Below, one piece after another: positions 17,536-25,306 of a stretch of 64,000 bases of DNA. Numbering within the stretch: the stretch's first letter is position 1; every line of letters begins with the position of its first letter. Under the pieces are notes generated by a model. It did not search any database. It had not been told where the DNA came from and worked only from the letters and a program-made list of their open reading frames with translations. This DNA comes from G965198795 sp965198795 (GTDB lineage Bacteria > Pseudomonadota > Alphaproteobacteria > Rhodospirillales > Casp-alpha2), in NCBI GenBank assembly GCA_965198795.1, contig OZ240674.1, forward strand, positions 2,604,001-2,668,000, in the 5' to 3' direction. The translations under genes were made by a program, and so were the position numbers.

Positions 17536-17820
17536 ATCAACGAGCATTCCGCAAAACAGATCACAGTGTCCGATATATCTCGCGCGAGCGCGATAGCCGT
17601 TCACAGTTTAAGGAGGGAATTCAACAAAGCGTTTGGCATGAATATAAAAGAGTACGTCATACAGTGCCGATTGGACAACACCCGATCCTTGATCAAGGAT
17701 GGTGAAAGTTTTGTGAACGCTAGTCTGTTATCCGGATTTTACGACCAAAGCAAACTAACGAAATACTTCAAGCGGGCGTATTGCGTTACGCCTAAATTGT
17801 TCACGGACTCGTTCAAATGA
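17536..17820 (+). pseudogene. AraC-family DNA-binding domain fragment
   Basis: A 94-codon open frame (from after TAA 17533-17535 to TGA 17818-17820) encodes only the two-HTH AraC domain: VSDISRASAIAVHSLRREF for the first HTH and SLLSGFYDQSKLTKYFKRAY for the second, ending in the usual VTPKLFTDSF. A GTG at 17566 could start an 84-residue product, but the effector-binding N-terminal domain is missing. Position next to the damaged IS and AT-rich composition suggest a remnant of a regulator cut by the insertion. A functional stand-alone DNA-binding domain is a less likely alternative. Confidence 0.7.
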
Positions 17821-18237
17821 TCATCAACATTCGCCGAAGGCCCGTTCCGCAGGGCCAGGAACCCGCGCGCGAAGGGCGGCGGCGTTCCCGGCGGCGTGAA
17901 GCCCTGCGGCGTCCATAACCGGGCTCTCCGCTCCCCCGTTTTTATTCCCCCGCCCGCGCGCGAAGGGCGCCTTGGCGGCGGAAGCGTTTCTTCTCAAGGC
18001 TCAAGCATCGGTTCCAAAAGGCCAGGAAAAGGGACGCGTTGGCTCTATGCGGGGCCGTCAACGGCGTCCCGAACGGCCAGCGCGCGTCTCACGAACGCGT
18101 CAACCATGTCAAAACGCGGGGCAGAACACACCTAATGACGTAACGTCTTATGGCGGAGGTCATTCGCCCGCAAGGCGGCGGGCGGTCAACATGGTCACCG
18201 CCAATCATGCCGGTTGTCCGGTCACGCCGTTGTGTAT
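17821..18237. other. Spacer without genes
   Basis: About 417 bp between the AraC fragment and the end of fabI. I see only short GC-rich inverted segments (for example around 18160-18185), no gene with family features and no recognisable RNA. A factor-dependent terminator for the fab genes may lie here. Confidence 0.4.
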
Positions 18238-19083
18238 CTATTCATCGGTCGCCGCCATGCTTTCCGCAGACGGCAAGCCGACAATGTGATAACCGGCGTC
18301 CACGTGCAACACCTCGCCGGTCACGCCGCCGCCCAGATCAGACAACAAATAAAGGGCCGTTCCACCCAACTCGTCCAGGGTGACCGTCCGCTTCAAAGGC
18401 GCGTGATGCTGGTTCCACCGGAACACATGACGCGCGCCGCTAATGGCGCTGCCCGCCAGGGTGCGCATGGGGCCCGCGGAAATCGCGTTCACCCGGACGC
18501 CGCGCGGGCCCAGGTCGGAGGCGAGATAACGGACACTGGACTCGAGCGCCGCCTTGGCGACCCCCATGACGTTGTAATTGGGCATGACCCGCTCGGCCCC
18601 CGAGAACGACAGGGTGACCATAGACCCGCCCTCGCCCATCATGCTGGCGGCGCGTTTCGCCAACGTGGTGAAGGAATAGCAACTGACGTCCATAGTGCGC
18701 AGGAAATTGTCGCGGCTGGTGTCCAGGTACCGGCCTTTCAGCTCGTCCTTGTCCGAATAGGCGATGGCGTGGACCAGAAAGTCCATCTCGCCCCATTTGC
18801 CTTCGAGCGCCTCGAACACCTTGTCCATGGAGGCGTCGTCACAGACGTCGCACGGCAGCACCATGTCCGCGTCAACCAGTCCGGCGAGCGGACGGACCCG
18901 TTTTTCCATGGCCTCGTTTTGATACGTGAAGGCCAGTTCGGCGCCATGGGCGTGGAGCGAGGCCGCCATGCCCCAGGCTATGGATTTATCGTTGGCGACG
19001 CCCATGACCAGGCCGCGGCGTCCCGCCATGACGCCGGAGACGCGTTCGGACTTTAGGACGGATTTATTCGGGCCGTTCATCAT
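18238..19083 (-). CDS. fabI: Enoyl-[acyl-carrier-protein] reductase (NADH)
   Basis: FabI performs the last reduction of each fatty-acid elongation cycle. The 281-residue SDR-type protein has the FabI-specific nucleotide loop GLVMGVANDKSIAWGMA and catalytic Tyr170 and Lys177 in NYNVMGVAK. The accessory Tyr of E. coli FabI (position 146) is Phe here (Phe160 in LSFSG), a substitution at the inhibitor and substrate pocket. It lies 11 bp downstream of fabB on the same strand, in a fabA-fabB-fabI set typical of alphaproteobacteria that make unsaturated fatty acids anaerobically. Confidence 0.96.
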   Translation of the reverse strand: MMNGPNKSVLKSERVSGVMAGRRGLVMGVANDKSIAWGMAASLHAHGAELAFTYQNEAMEKRVRPLAGLVDADMVLPCDVCDDASMDKVFEALEGKWGEMDFLVHAIAYSDKDELKGRYLDTSRDNFLRTMDVSCYSFTTLAKRAASMMGEGGSMVTLSFSGAERVMPNYNVMGVAKAALESSVRYLASDLGPRGVRVNAISAGPMRTLAGSAISGARHVFRWNQHHAPLKRTVTLDELGGTALYLLSDLGGGVTGEVLHVDAGYHIVGLPSAESMAATDE

Positions 19084-19094
19084 CCACCGCCGCC

Positions 19095-20318
19095 TCAGTC
19101 CCGATAGCGGCGAAACGCCAGCGTCGCGTTGGTGCCGCCAAAACCGAAACTGTTGGAAATGGCCAAATTGAGGTCCGCGTTATCAATGCGCTGCCGCACC
19201 AGCGGCATACCGTCCACATCGGGGTCAACCTCCTCAATGTTGGCGGAGGCGCAGATGAAATCGTCTTTCATCATCAGCAGGCAGTAGATAGCCTCTTGAA
19301 CCCCGGTCGCCCCCAGGGAGTGGCCGGTCAGCGATTTGGTGGAAGAGAAACGCGGCAAATGGTTCTTGTCGGCGAAGACCTCGCGGATGGCGCCCAGTTC
19401 CGTCACATCGCCAATCGGCGTCGAGGTGCCGTGGGTGTTGATATAATCCACCGGCTCATTTAGGTTCCTGACCGCCATCCTCATGCAACGAACGGCGCCC
19501 TCCCCCGACGGCGCGACCATGTCGTGGCCATCCGACGTCGCGCCATAACCGGCCAGTTCGCCGTAAATCTTCGCCCCGCGCGCCTTGGCGTGTTCGAGTT
19601 CCTCCAACACGACCATGCCGCCGCCGCCCGCGATCACGAAACCATCCCGGTTCGCGTCATAGGCGCGCGACGCCCTTTCCGGCGTGTCGTTGTATTTGCT
19701 GGACATCGCCGTCATGGCGTCGAACAGCACGGACAAGGTCCAATCCAACTCTTCCCCGCCGCCGGCGAAGACCATGTCCGCCTTGTCCAACTGAATGAGT
19801 TCCATGCCGTTGCCGATACAATGCGCGCTGGTCGAACACGCGCTGGAAATGGAATAGCTGAGCCCCTTGATTTTAAAGGCCGTCGCCAAGGTCGCCGAAC
19901 AGGTGGACGACATGGTTCTGGGCACCATGAAGGGGCCCACGCGTTTCGGACCCTTTTCCCGCGCCGTATCCGCCGCCCAAACCTGGTTCTTGGTCGATGG
20001 CCCCCCGGAACCAGTCACAAGGGCCGCGCGCTCGGACGAGACGTCCGCTCCGGTCAAGCCGGCGTCCGCGACCGCCTGTTCCATGGCCAGATAATTGTAG
20101 GCCGCTCCATCACCCATGAAGCGGCGCAACCGGCGGTCAACGGCTTCGTCCAAATCGACGGTCGGTTTGCCGTGGACCTGGCTGCGGAAACCCAGTTCCT
20201 GATATTCCGGCGCAAAGGTCACGCCGGACTTCCCCTCCTTCAGGGAGGCCATCACTTCGTCTTGGTTGTTTCCGATGCTGGAAACAATGCCGAGGCCGGT
20301 TACGACGACACGTTTCAT
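19095..20318 (-). CDS. fabB: Beta-ketoacyl-ACP synthase I
   Basis: FabB condenses acyl-ACP with malonyl-ACP and is required with FabA for unsaturated fatty-acid synthesis. The 407-residue thiolase-fold protein carries the complete Cys-His-His triad: Cys161 in SSACSTSAHCIGNG, His296 in NTHGTSTPIGD and His333 in KSLTGHSLGATG. It lies between fabA (55 bp upstream) and fabI (11 bp downstream). The fabA-linked position and sequence type support FabB over FabF. Confidence 0.95.
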   Translation of the reverse strand: MKRVVVTGLGIVSSIGNNQDEVMASLKEGKSGVTFAPEYQELGFRSQVHGKPTVDLDEAVDRRLRRFMGDGAAYNYLAMEQAVADAGLTGADVSSERAALVTGSGGPSTKNQVWAADTAREKGPKRVGPFMVPRTMSSTCSATLATAFKIKGLSYSISSACSTSAHCIGNGMELIQLDKADMVFAGGGEELDWTLSVLFDAMTAMSSKYNDTPERASRAYDANRDGFVIAGGGGMVVLEELEHAKARGAKIYGELAGYGATSDGHDMVAPSGEGAVRCMRMAVRNLNEPVDYINTHGTSTPIGDVTELGAIREVFADKNHLPRFSSTKSLTGHSLGATGVQEAIYCLLMMKDDFICASANIEEVDPDVDGMPLVRQRIDNADLNLAISNSFGFGGTNATLAFRRYRD

Positions 20319-20373
20319 CTGGGTCCCTTTTGAATTATCGGAGCGGCGGGGACGGCGACCGTCCCCTGACTGG

Positions 20374-20904
20374 TCAAGCGCCCTGACCGGTGAACAAGGT
20401 TACGCGTAAATCCTCCGTCTCGTAAGCGGTTTTCCCATCGACTTCCATAACGCCGTTGGCGATCCCCAGGGTTATCTGGCGCGACATGACGCGGCGGATA
20501 TCGATACGGTAACGCACCAGTTTGCTATCGGGCGTCACCTGTTCGGTGAACTTCACGCCGCCGGCTCCCAACGCCCGGCCCCGGCCCGGCGCGCCGGTCC
20601 AGCCGAGATAAAATCCAACCAACTGCCAGAGCGCGTCCAGACCCAGGCAGCCCGGCATCACGGGATCGCTCAGGAAGTGACAATCGAAAAACCAAAGGTC
20701 TGGCCTCACGTCCAACTCGGCGACGGCGTAACCCTTGCCGTTCGCGCCTCCATCGGCGTGGATTTCGGTGATCCGGTCGAACATCAACATTGGCGGCGCC
20801 GGCAGCCTCGCGTTGCCGGGGCCGAACAACTCACCCCGGCCGCAGGCCAGCAAATCTTCGTAACAGTAAGAATTCTTGCCGCTCACGTGTCGTTCCCATC
20901 CCAT
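20374..20904 (-). CDS. fabA: 3-hydroxydecanoyl-ACP dehydratase/isomerase
   Basis: FabA dehydrates beta-hydroxydecanoyl-ACP and isomerises the trans-2 to the cis-3 product, the branch point for unsaturated fatty acids. The hot-dog-fold protein contains YEDLLACGRGELFGPGNA and the active-site block FDCHFLSDPVMPGCLGLDA with catalytic His and Asp. The frame is open to 21033, but similarity begins near SGKNSYCYED; ATG 20904 (176 residues) or GTG 20886 (170 residues) are the plausible starts, and E. coli FabA has 172. I give the ATG. The upstream 130 bases of open frame do not resemble FabA. Confidence 0.93.
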   Translation of the reverse strand: MGWERHVSGKNSYCYEDLLACGRGELFGPGNARLPAPPMLMFDRITEIHADGGANGKGYAVAELDVRPDLWFFDCHFLSDPVMPGCLGLDALWQLVGFYLGWTGAPGRGRALGAGGVKFTEQVTPDSKLVRYRIDIRRVMSRQITLGIANGVMEVDGKTAYETEDLRVTLFTGQGA

Positions 20905-21038
20905 CGGGCCTTGCCGGTTCGGCTCACTTGACACGGCCCCGTTTGTTCGCCGAACCTTAACGGCAGAGCCCTCTTGAGCGCAACCGATGGAAACGCCCCC
21001 TTCACCCATCAGGGACGGGGGAGGCGTTTCCAAAGCGG

Positions 21039-23195
21039 TCAGCCGCGCTTGCCGCCGCCGCGTTTTTCGCCGACTTCGGCCGTGATGTCCTCACCGGTCT
21101 TTTGATTGACAACCCGCATGGAGAGCTTCACCTTGCCCCGATCGTCAATCCCGGTCAGCTTGACCTTAACCTCGTCGCCCTCGTTGACCACGTCGGTGAC
21201 TTGACCAACACGTTCGTTCGCCATCTCGGAGATGTGCACAAGACCGTCCTTGCCGGGCATGAAGTTAACGAAAGCGCCGAAATCGACCACTTTGACGACC
21301 TTGCCGTCATAGATCACGCCGATTTCGGGCTCGGCGGTGATGCTTTTGATCCACTTGATCGCGGCGGCCCCGGCGGCTTCGTCGACAGCGGCGACGCGGA
21401 CCATGCCGTCGTCCTCAATGTCGATTTTGGCGCCGGTGGTTTCGCAGATTTCGCGGATCATCTTGCCGCCCGGGCCGATGACCTCGCGGATCTTGTCCTT
21501 GTTGATCTGGAACTGGGTGATGCGCGGCGCGTTGGCGGAGACGCCCTCACGGGACGTTGACAGCGCTTTCTCCATCTCGCCCAGGATGTGCAGCCGCCCA
21601 TCTTTGGCCTGGCCCAGCGCGATTTCCATGATTTCCTTGGTGATGGACGTGATCTTGATGTCCATCTGCAAGGATGTGACGCCCGCGGCCGTGCCGGCCA
21701 CCTTGAAGTCCATGTCGCCCAGATGATCCTCATCGCCCAGGATGTCGGACAGAACGGCGTACTCGCCGCCTTCCTTGATCAGCCCCATGGCGATGCCCGC
21801 GACTGGCGCCGGCAGCGGCACGCCGGCGTCCATCAGGGCCAGCGACGAACCGCAAACGGAAGCCATGGAGGATGAACCGTTGGACTCGGTGATTTCGGAA
21901 ACCACCCGCATGGTGTAGGGAAAGTCTTCCTTGCCCGGCAGCAGCGGATGAATCGCCCGCCAGGCGAGCTTCCCGTGACCGACTTCACGACGGCCCGTGA
22001 AACCGAAACGGCCGGCTTCGCCAACCGAATAGGGCGGGAAGTTGTAGTGCAGCATAAAGGTTTCGCGGTATTCACCGGTCAACGCGTCGATAATCTGCTC
22101 ATCCTGGCCAGTGCCGAGCGTGGCGACGACTAGGGCCTGGGTTTCGCCGCGGGTGAACAGCGCCGAGCCGTGCGCGCGGGGCAGGACGCCCACTTCCGCC
22201 GCGATAGGGCGAACCGTCTTGGTGCCGCGGCCGTCAATCCGTTTGCCCGTGTTCAGGATATCGCGGCGGACGATGTCTTTTTCCAGGTCCTTCAGCATCC
22301 CGCCGACGGCTTTTTCGGCCAGTTCCTGATCAACGCCGTCATCGGCCGCGATGGCTTCCTTGACCTTGTTCTTGGCGGCGGCGATTTTTTCCTGGCGGAC
22401 TTGCTTGACCGTTTCGCCGTAAGCGGCGCGCAGGCCGGTTTCGCCCAACTCACGGACCTTGGCGTTGATCACGTCAAGACCTTCCGGCGCTCCCGGTATG
22501 TCGAACGGTTCCTTCGCCGCATGTCCGGCCAGATCGATAATGGCCTCAATCACGGGTTGGTAGGCGTCGTGGCCGAACATCACGGCGTCCAGCATGGTTT
22601 GCTCGTCGAGCTGCTGGGCTTCCGACTCCACCATCAACACACCCTCGTTGGTGCCGGCGACCATCAGGTCAAGCTGGCTCGCCTTAACCTGTTCGATGGT
22701 CGGGTTCAACACCAGCCCGCCATCGACGCAGCCGACACGGGATGCGCCGATCGGACCCAGGAACGGCGCACCCGACAGGCAGAGAGCGGCGGAAGCGCCA
22801 ATCATCGCGGGCACCTCGGCGTCGTTTTCCATGTCGTGACTTAACAGCGTGCAGATTACTTGCACTTCATTTTTGAAGCCATCGGCGAACAGCGGGCGGA
22901 CCGGCCGGTCGATCAGACGCGACACCAGCGTTTCCTTTTCCGTCGGACGTCCCTCGCGTTTGAAAAAGCCGCCGGGGATTTTGCCGGCCGCATAGGCTTT
23001 TTCGACGTAGTGAACAGTGAGGGGAAAGAAGTCCAAACCGGGTTTCGGCTGCTTCTCGGCGACGACCGTGCAGAGCACTTTCGTCTCGCCGTAGGTGGCC
23101 AGAACGGAACCGTCCGCCTGGCGGGCGATCTTGCCCGTTTCCAGAATGAGCGCGCGCCCACCCAGATCGATTTCCTTACGATATTCCTGGAACAT
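21039..23195 (-). CDS. pnp: Polyribonucleotide nucleotidyltransferase (PNPase)
   Basis: PNPase is the phosphorolytic 3'-5' exoribonuclease of mRNA decay and a degradosome partner. The 718-residue protein shows two RNase PH domains (about residues 10-145 and 320-460, the second with RGETQALVVATLGT), a helical linker, a KH domain (KIREVIGPGGKMIREICE) and a C-terminal S1 domain (GKVVKVVDFGAFVNFMPGKDG). It follows rpsO with a 228 bp gap containing a strong hairpin, the classic rpsO-pnp arrangement. Confidence 0.98.
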   Translation of the reverse strand: MFQEYRKEIDLGGRALILETGKIARQADGSVLATYGETKVLCTVVAEKQPKPGLDFFPLTVHYVEKAYAAGKIPGGFFKREGRPTEKETLVSRLIDRPVRPLFADGFKNEVQVICTLLSHDMENDAEVPAMIGASAALCLSGAPFLGPIGASRVGCVDGGLVLNPTIEQVKASQLDLMVAGTNEGVLMVESEAQQLDEQTMLDAVMFGHDAYQPVIEAIIDLAGHAAKEPFDIPGAPEGLDVINAKVRELGETGLRAAYGETVKQVRQEKIAAAKNKVKEAIAADDGVDQELAEKAVGGMLKDLEKDIVRRDILNTGKRIDGRGTKTVRPIAAEVGVLPRAHGSALFTRGETQALVVATLGTGQDEQIIDALTGEYRETFMLHYNFPPYSVGEAGRFGFTGRREVGHGKLAWRAIHPLLPGKEDFPYTMRVVSEITESNGSSSMASVCGSSLALMDAGVPLPAPVAGIAMGLIKEGGEYAVLSDILGDEDHLGDMDFKVAGTAAGVTSLQMDIKITSITKEIMEIALGQAKDGRLHILGEMEKALSTSREGVSANAPRITQFQINKDKIREVIGPGGKMIREICETTGAKIDIEDDGMVRVAAVDEAAGAAAIKWIKSITAEPEIGVIYDGKVVKVVDFGAFVNFMPGKDGLVHISEMANERVGQVTDVVNEGDEVKVKLTGIDDRGKVKLSMRVVNQKTGEDITAEVGEKRGGGKRG

Positions 23196-23383
23196 TCGTG
23201 TTCAACCTTTGCAAAGCCGGGATCCACGGCACATCACCGCCGTCCAACCCCTGAAACCAGGAACCCCATGCCCCTGGCCCGTCGCAAGCTTTCCCGGGAG
23301 CGGTCCGGACGACCCCTCCATACCCATCCAACTGGCCCTTCTGTTTGCCATCGGGCGAAAAAAGACGGGAAAGAATGCGAAAT

Positions 23384-23408
23384 CCCGGTCTCGGAGGATG
23401 AGACCGGG
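23384..23408 (-). terminator. Strong hairpin between rpsO and pnp
   Basis: CCCGGTCTC and GAGACCGGG form a 9 bp perfect stem with a 7-base loop, 15 bases after the rpsO stop. On the minus strand it is followed by ATTTCGCATTCTTT, a weak U-tract, so it may attenuate transcription or serve as an RNA processing site as in other rpsO-pnp operons. On the plus strand it is followed by CTTTTT. Confidence 0.7.
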
Positions 23409-23423
23409 CTTTTTCACGCCGGC

Positions 23424-23693
23424 TTAACGCCGGATACCGAGACGCTTGATCAGCGTGTCATAGCGGGCTTGCTCTTTTTTCTTGAGATAATCAAGCAAAC
23501 GGCGGCGCTGGCCGACCATCATCAGCAGGCCGCGCCGGGAGTGGAAGTCCTTGTGGTGAGACTTCAGATGGCCGGTGAGGTTGTTGATCCGTTCGGTCAG
23601 GATCGCGACCTGCACCTCGGGCGAGCCGGTGTCGGAGTCGTCCTGCTTGAACTCGGAAATGAGTTCCTGCTTCCGCTCTGCGGTGATCGACAT
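23424..23693 (-). CDS. rpsO: 30S ribosomal protein S15
   Basis: This 89-residue protein is the standard length for S15, which binds the central domain of 16S rRNA. It contains the signature segments GSPEVQVAILTERINNLT, HSRRGLLMMVGQRRRLLDYL and the C-terminal RYDTLIKRLGIRR. It lies 15 bp downstream of truB on the same strand and upstream of pnp. Confidence 0.98.
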   Translation of the reverse strand: MSITAERKQELISEFKQDDSDTGSPEVQVAILTERINNLTGHLKSHHKDFHSRRGLLMMVGQRRRLLDYLKKKEQARYDTLIKRLGIRR

Positions 23694-23708
23694 CGGGTTC
23701 TCCTTGAA

Positions 23709-24638
23709 CTAAAGATTAAAAACCCGGAACGGGCGAATCGCCCCTCCCTGAATTTCCGCCAACGCCACCAACCGGTTTTTGGACATGGCCGAGACCACAT
23801 CCCCTTGCTTTACGTCACCGGCGGCGCGCCGGCCGAGGACGGGCGGCGCCGCAAGCGGTTGTCCCGTCATCAGTCTTCGGGCCTCCGCCTCCGTGACGGC
23901 CAGCGCCGGGATGTCGTCCAGCGCGGTCTCACAGGGAGACAGGGCTTGCGAAGCGCGCGCACTATGCTCCAGAGCCTCCAAAGATTCCAGCGAAATCGCA
24001 TCATTTTCGTGGAACCCGGCGACCTGCAAACGGCGCAGTTCGGACACATGCCCCACCGTACCAAGAGTTTTCGAAAGATCGCGCGCTAATGCTCTGATAT
24101 AAAATCCTTTTCCGGTTCTGGCTTCTAGAACGGCCGTATCGGCGTCCGGGCGCTCGACCAAGTGAAGCCCATGAACCTCGACCTCGCGGGGTTCGAGTTC
24201 GACCTTTCCTCCATCCCGCGCGATGTCATAAGCCCGCTCCCCGTCCACCTTAACGGCGGAAAACTGCGGTGGAACCTGCATGACGTCACCAGTGAACCGG
24301 GGAAGGGCCAGGATGATCTCCTCATCCGCCGGCCGCGCGTCAGAGGTCTCGATCACGTCCCCTTCCGCGTCGTCCGTGGCGCGCGCCTCGCCAAACCGCA
24401 CCGTGAAGCGATAGACTTTCTCGCCATCCACCGCATAAGGCGCCGTCTTGGTGGCTTCACCCAGCGCGACGGGCAGGACGCCGCTGGCCAGCGGATCCAG
24501 AGTGCCCGCGTGGCCCGCCTTTCTGGCGTCGAAGACGCGGCGGACGCGGCCCACGGCCCGCGTCGAGGTCAAGCCCACGGGCTTGTCCAGATTGATCCAG
24601 CCGTGAACCGGCCGGCCGTGTTTGCGTTTGCGTCCCAC
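23709..24638 (-). CDS. truB: tRNA pseudouridine(55) synthase
   Basis: TruB makes pseudouridine 55 in the T-loop of most tRNAs. The 309-residue protein has the family N-terminus HGWINLDKPVGLTSTRAV and the catalytic motif KAGHAGTLDPLASGVLPV containing the nucleophilic Asp, plus RYDIARDGG-like RNA-binding segments and a C-terminal PUA-like region. The start lies 5 bp downstream of rbfA, so the two are co-translated. Confidence 0.97.
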   Translation of the reverse strand: MGRKRKHGRPVHGWINLDKPVGLTSTRAVGRVRRVFDARKAGHAGTLDPLASGVLPVALGEATKTAPYAVDGEKVYRFTVRFGEARATDDAEGDVIETSDARPADEEIILALPRFTGDVMQVPPQFSAVKVDGERAYDIARDGGKVELEPREVEVHGLHLVERPDADTAVLEARTGKGFYIRALARDLSKTLGTVGHVSELRRLQVAGFHENDAISLESLEALEHSARASQALSPCETALDDIPALAVTEAEARRLMTGQPLAAPPVLGRRAAGDVKQGDVVSAMSKNRLVALAEIQGGAIRPFRVFNL

Positions 24639-24643
24639 GCCGC

Positions 24644-25069
24644 TCAGTCCTCCGGGTCTTCGTTCATATCTCCGGATAGGTCCTGGCTGACATGGGGGTC
24701 ATGCAAAAGCGCGTCAATGCGGCTTGCCTCGTCAAATGTGAGGTCGGCCTGGAACGACAGATCGGGCGCGACCCGCAAATGAACCCTCCGGGCCACCTCA
24801 CGTTTCAGAAAGGGCGCCGCGCGCTTCAACGCCGGGATCAGCGCTCTGGTTTCTTCCGCGCTTGATCCCATGCGGATGACGAAAGCGGTGGCGTTGCGCA
24901 GGTCCGGACTCGCGCGGACCTCGGTCACGGTGAGCGGAATCCCCTCCAACTCCGGATCGCGGACGCCGCCCCGCCTCAAAATCCAGGCGAGGGCGTGGCG
25001 CACCTCTTCGCCAACACGAAGCTGGCGCTGACTGGGCGCCCGGGTGCCGCCGTGATCCCGCCTCGCCAT
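24644..25069 (-). CDS. rbfA: 30S ribosome-binding factor A
   Basis: RbfA assists late 30S maturation near helix 1 of 16S rRNA. From ATG 25069 the protein has 141 residues with the family patterns RQLRVGEEVRHALAWILRRG and the KH-like LTVTEVRASPDLRNATAFV. An open frame extends to 25192, but those residues do not resemble RbfA. There is a 237 bp gap to infB in which I see no gene. Confidence 0.95.
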   Translation of the reverse strand: MARRDHGGTRAPSQRQLRVGEEVRHALAWILRRGGVRDPELEGIPLTVTEVRASPDLRNATAFVIRMGSSAEETRALIPALKRAAPFLKREVARRVHLRVAPDLSFQADLTFDEASRIDALLHDPHVSQDLSGDMNEDPED

Positions 25070-25306
25070 TACCTGTCCGCCGCCCGCCCGGCGCGAACAC
25101 GGGACTCCAGGACCGCATTTATCCGCGTTCGACGGCCCTTGGCGCCGTCTTGCCTGAAATAATTCAAAACCGATCACCCTTTCAAGGAACACGCCATGCC
25201 TTGTTCGGCCATGCCTTGTCCAGTTGGATCCGGGTTTGGCTGTGTCCCGTTCAAGGTGCGCGGGCTGGCGCGATTTTATGTATGTTACACAAGCCGGACA
25301 CGCGGT

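Noticed and set aside
17566..17820. Complete small AraC-type regulator
   Set aside because: The open frame extends upstream without a better start, only the DNA-binding domain is present, and it borders IS debris, so a fragment is more likely.
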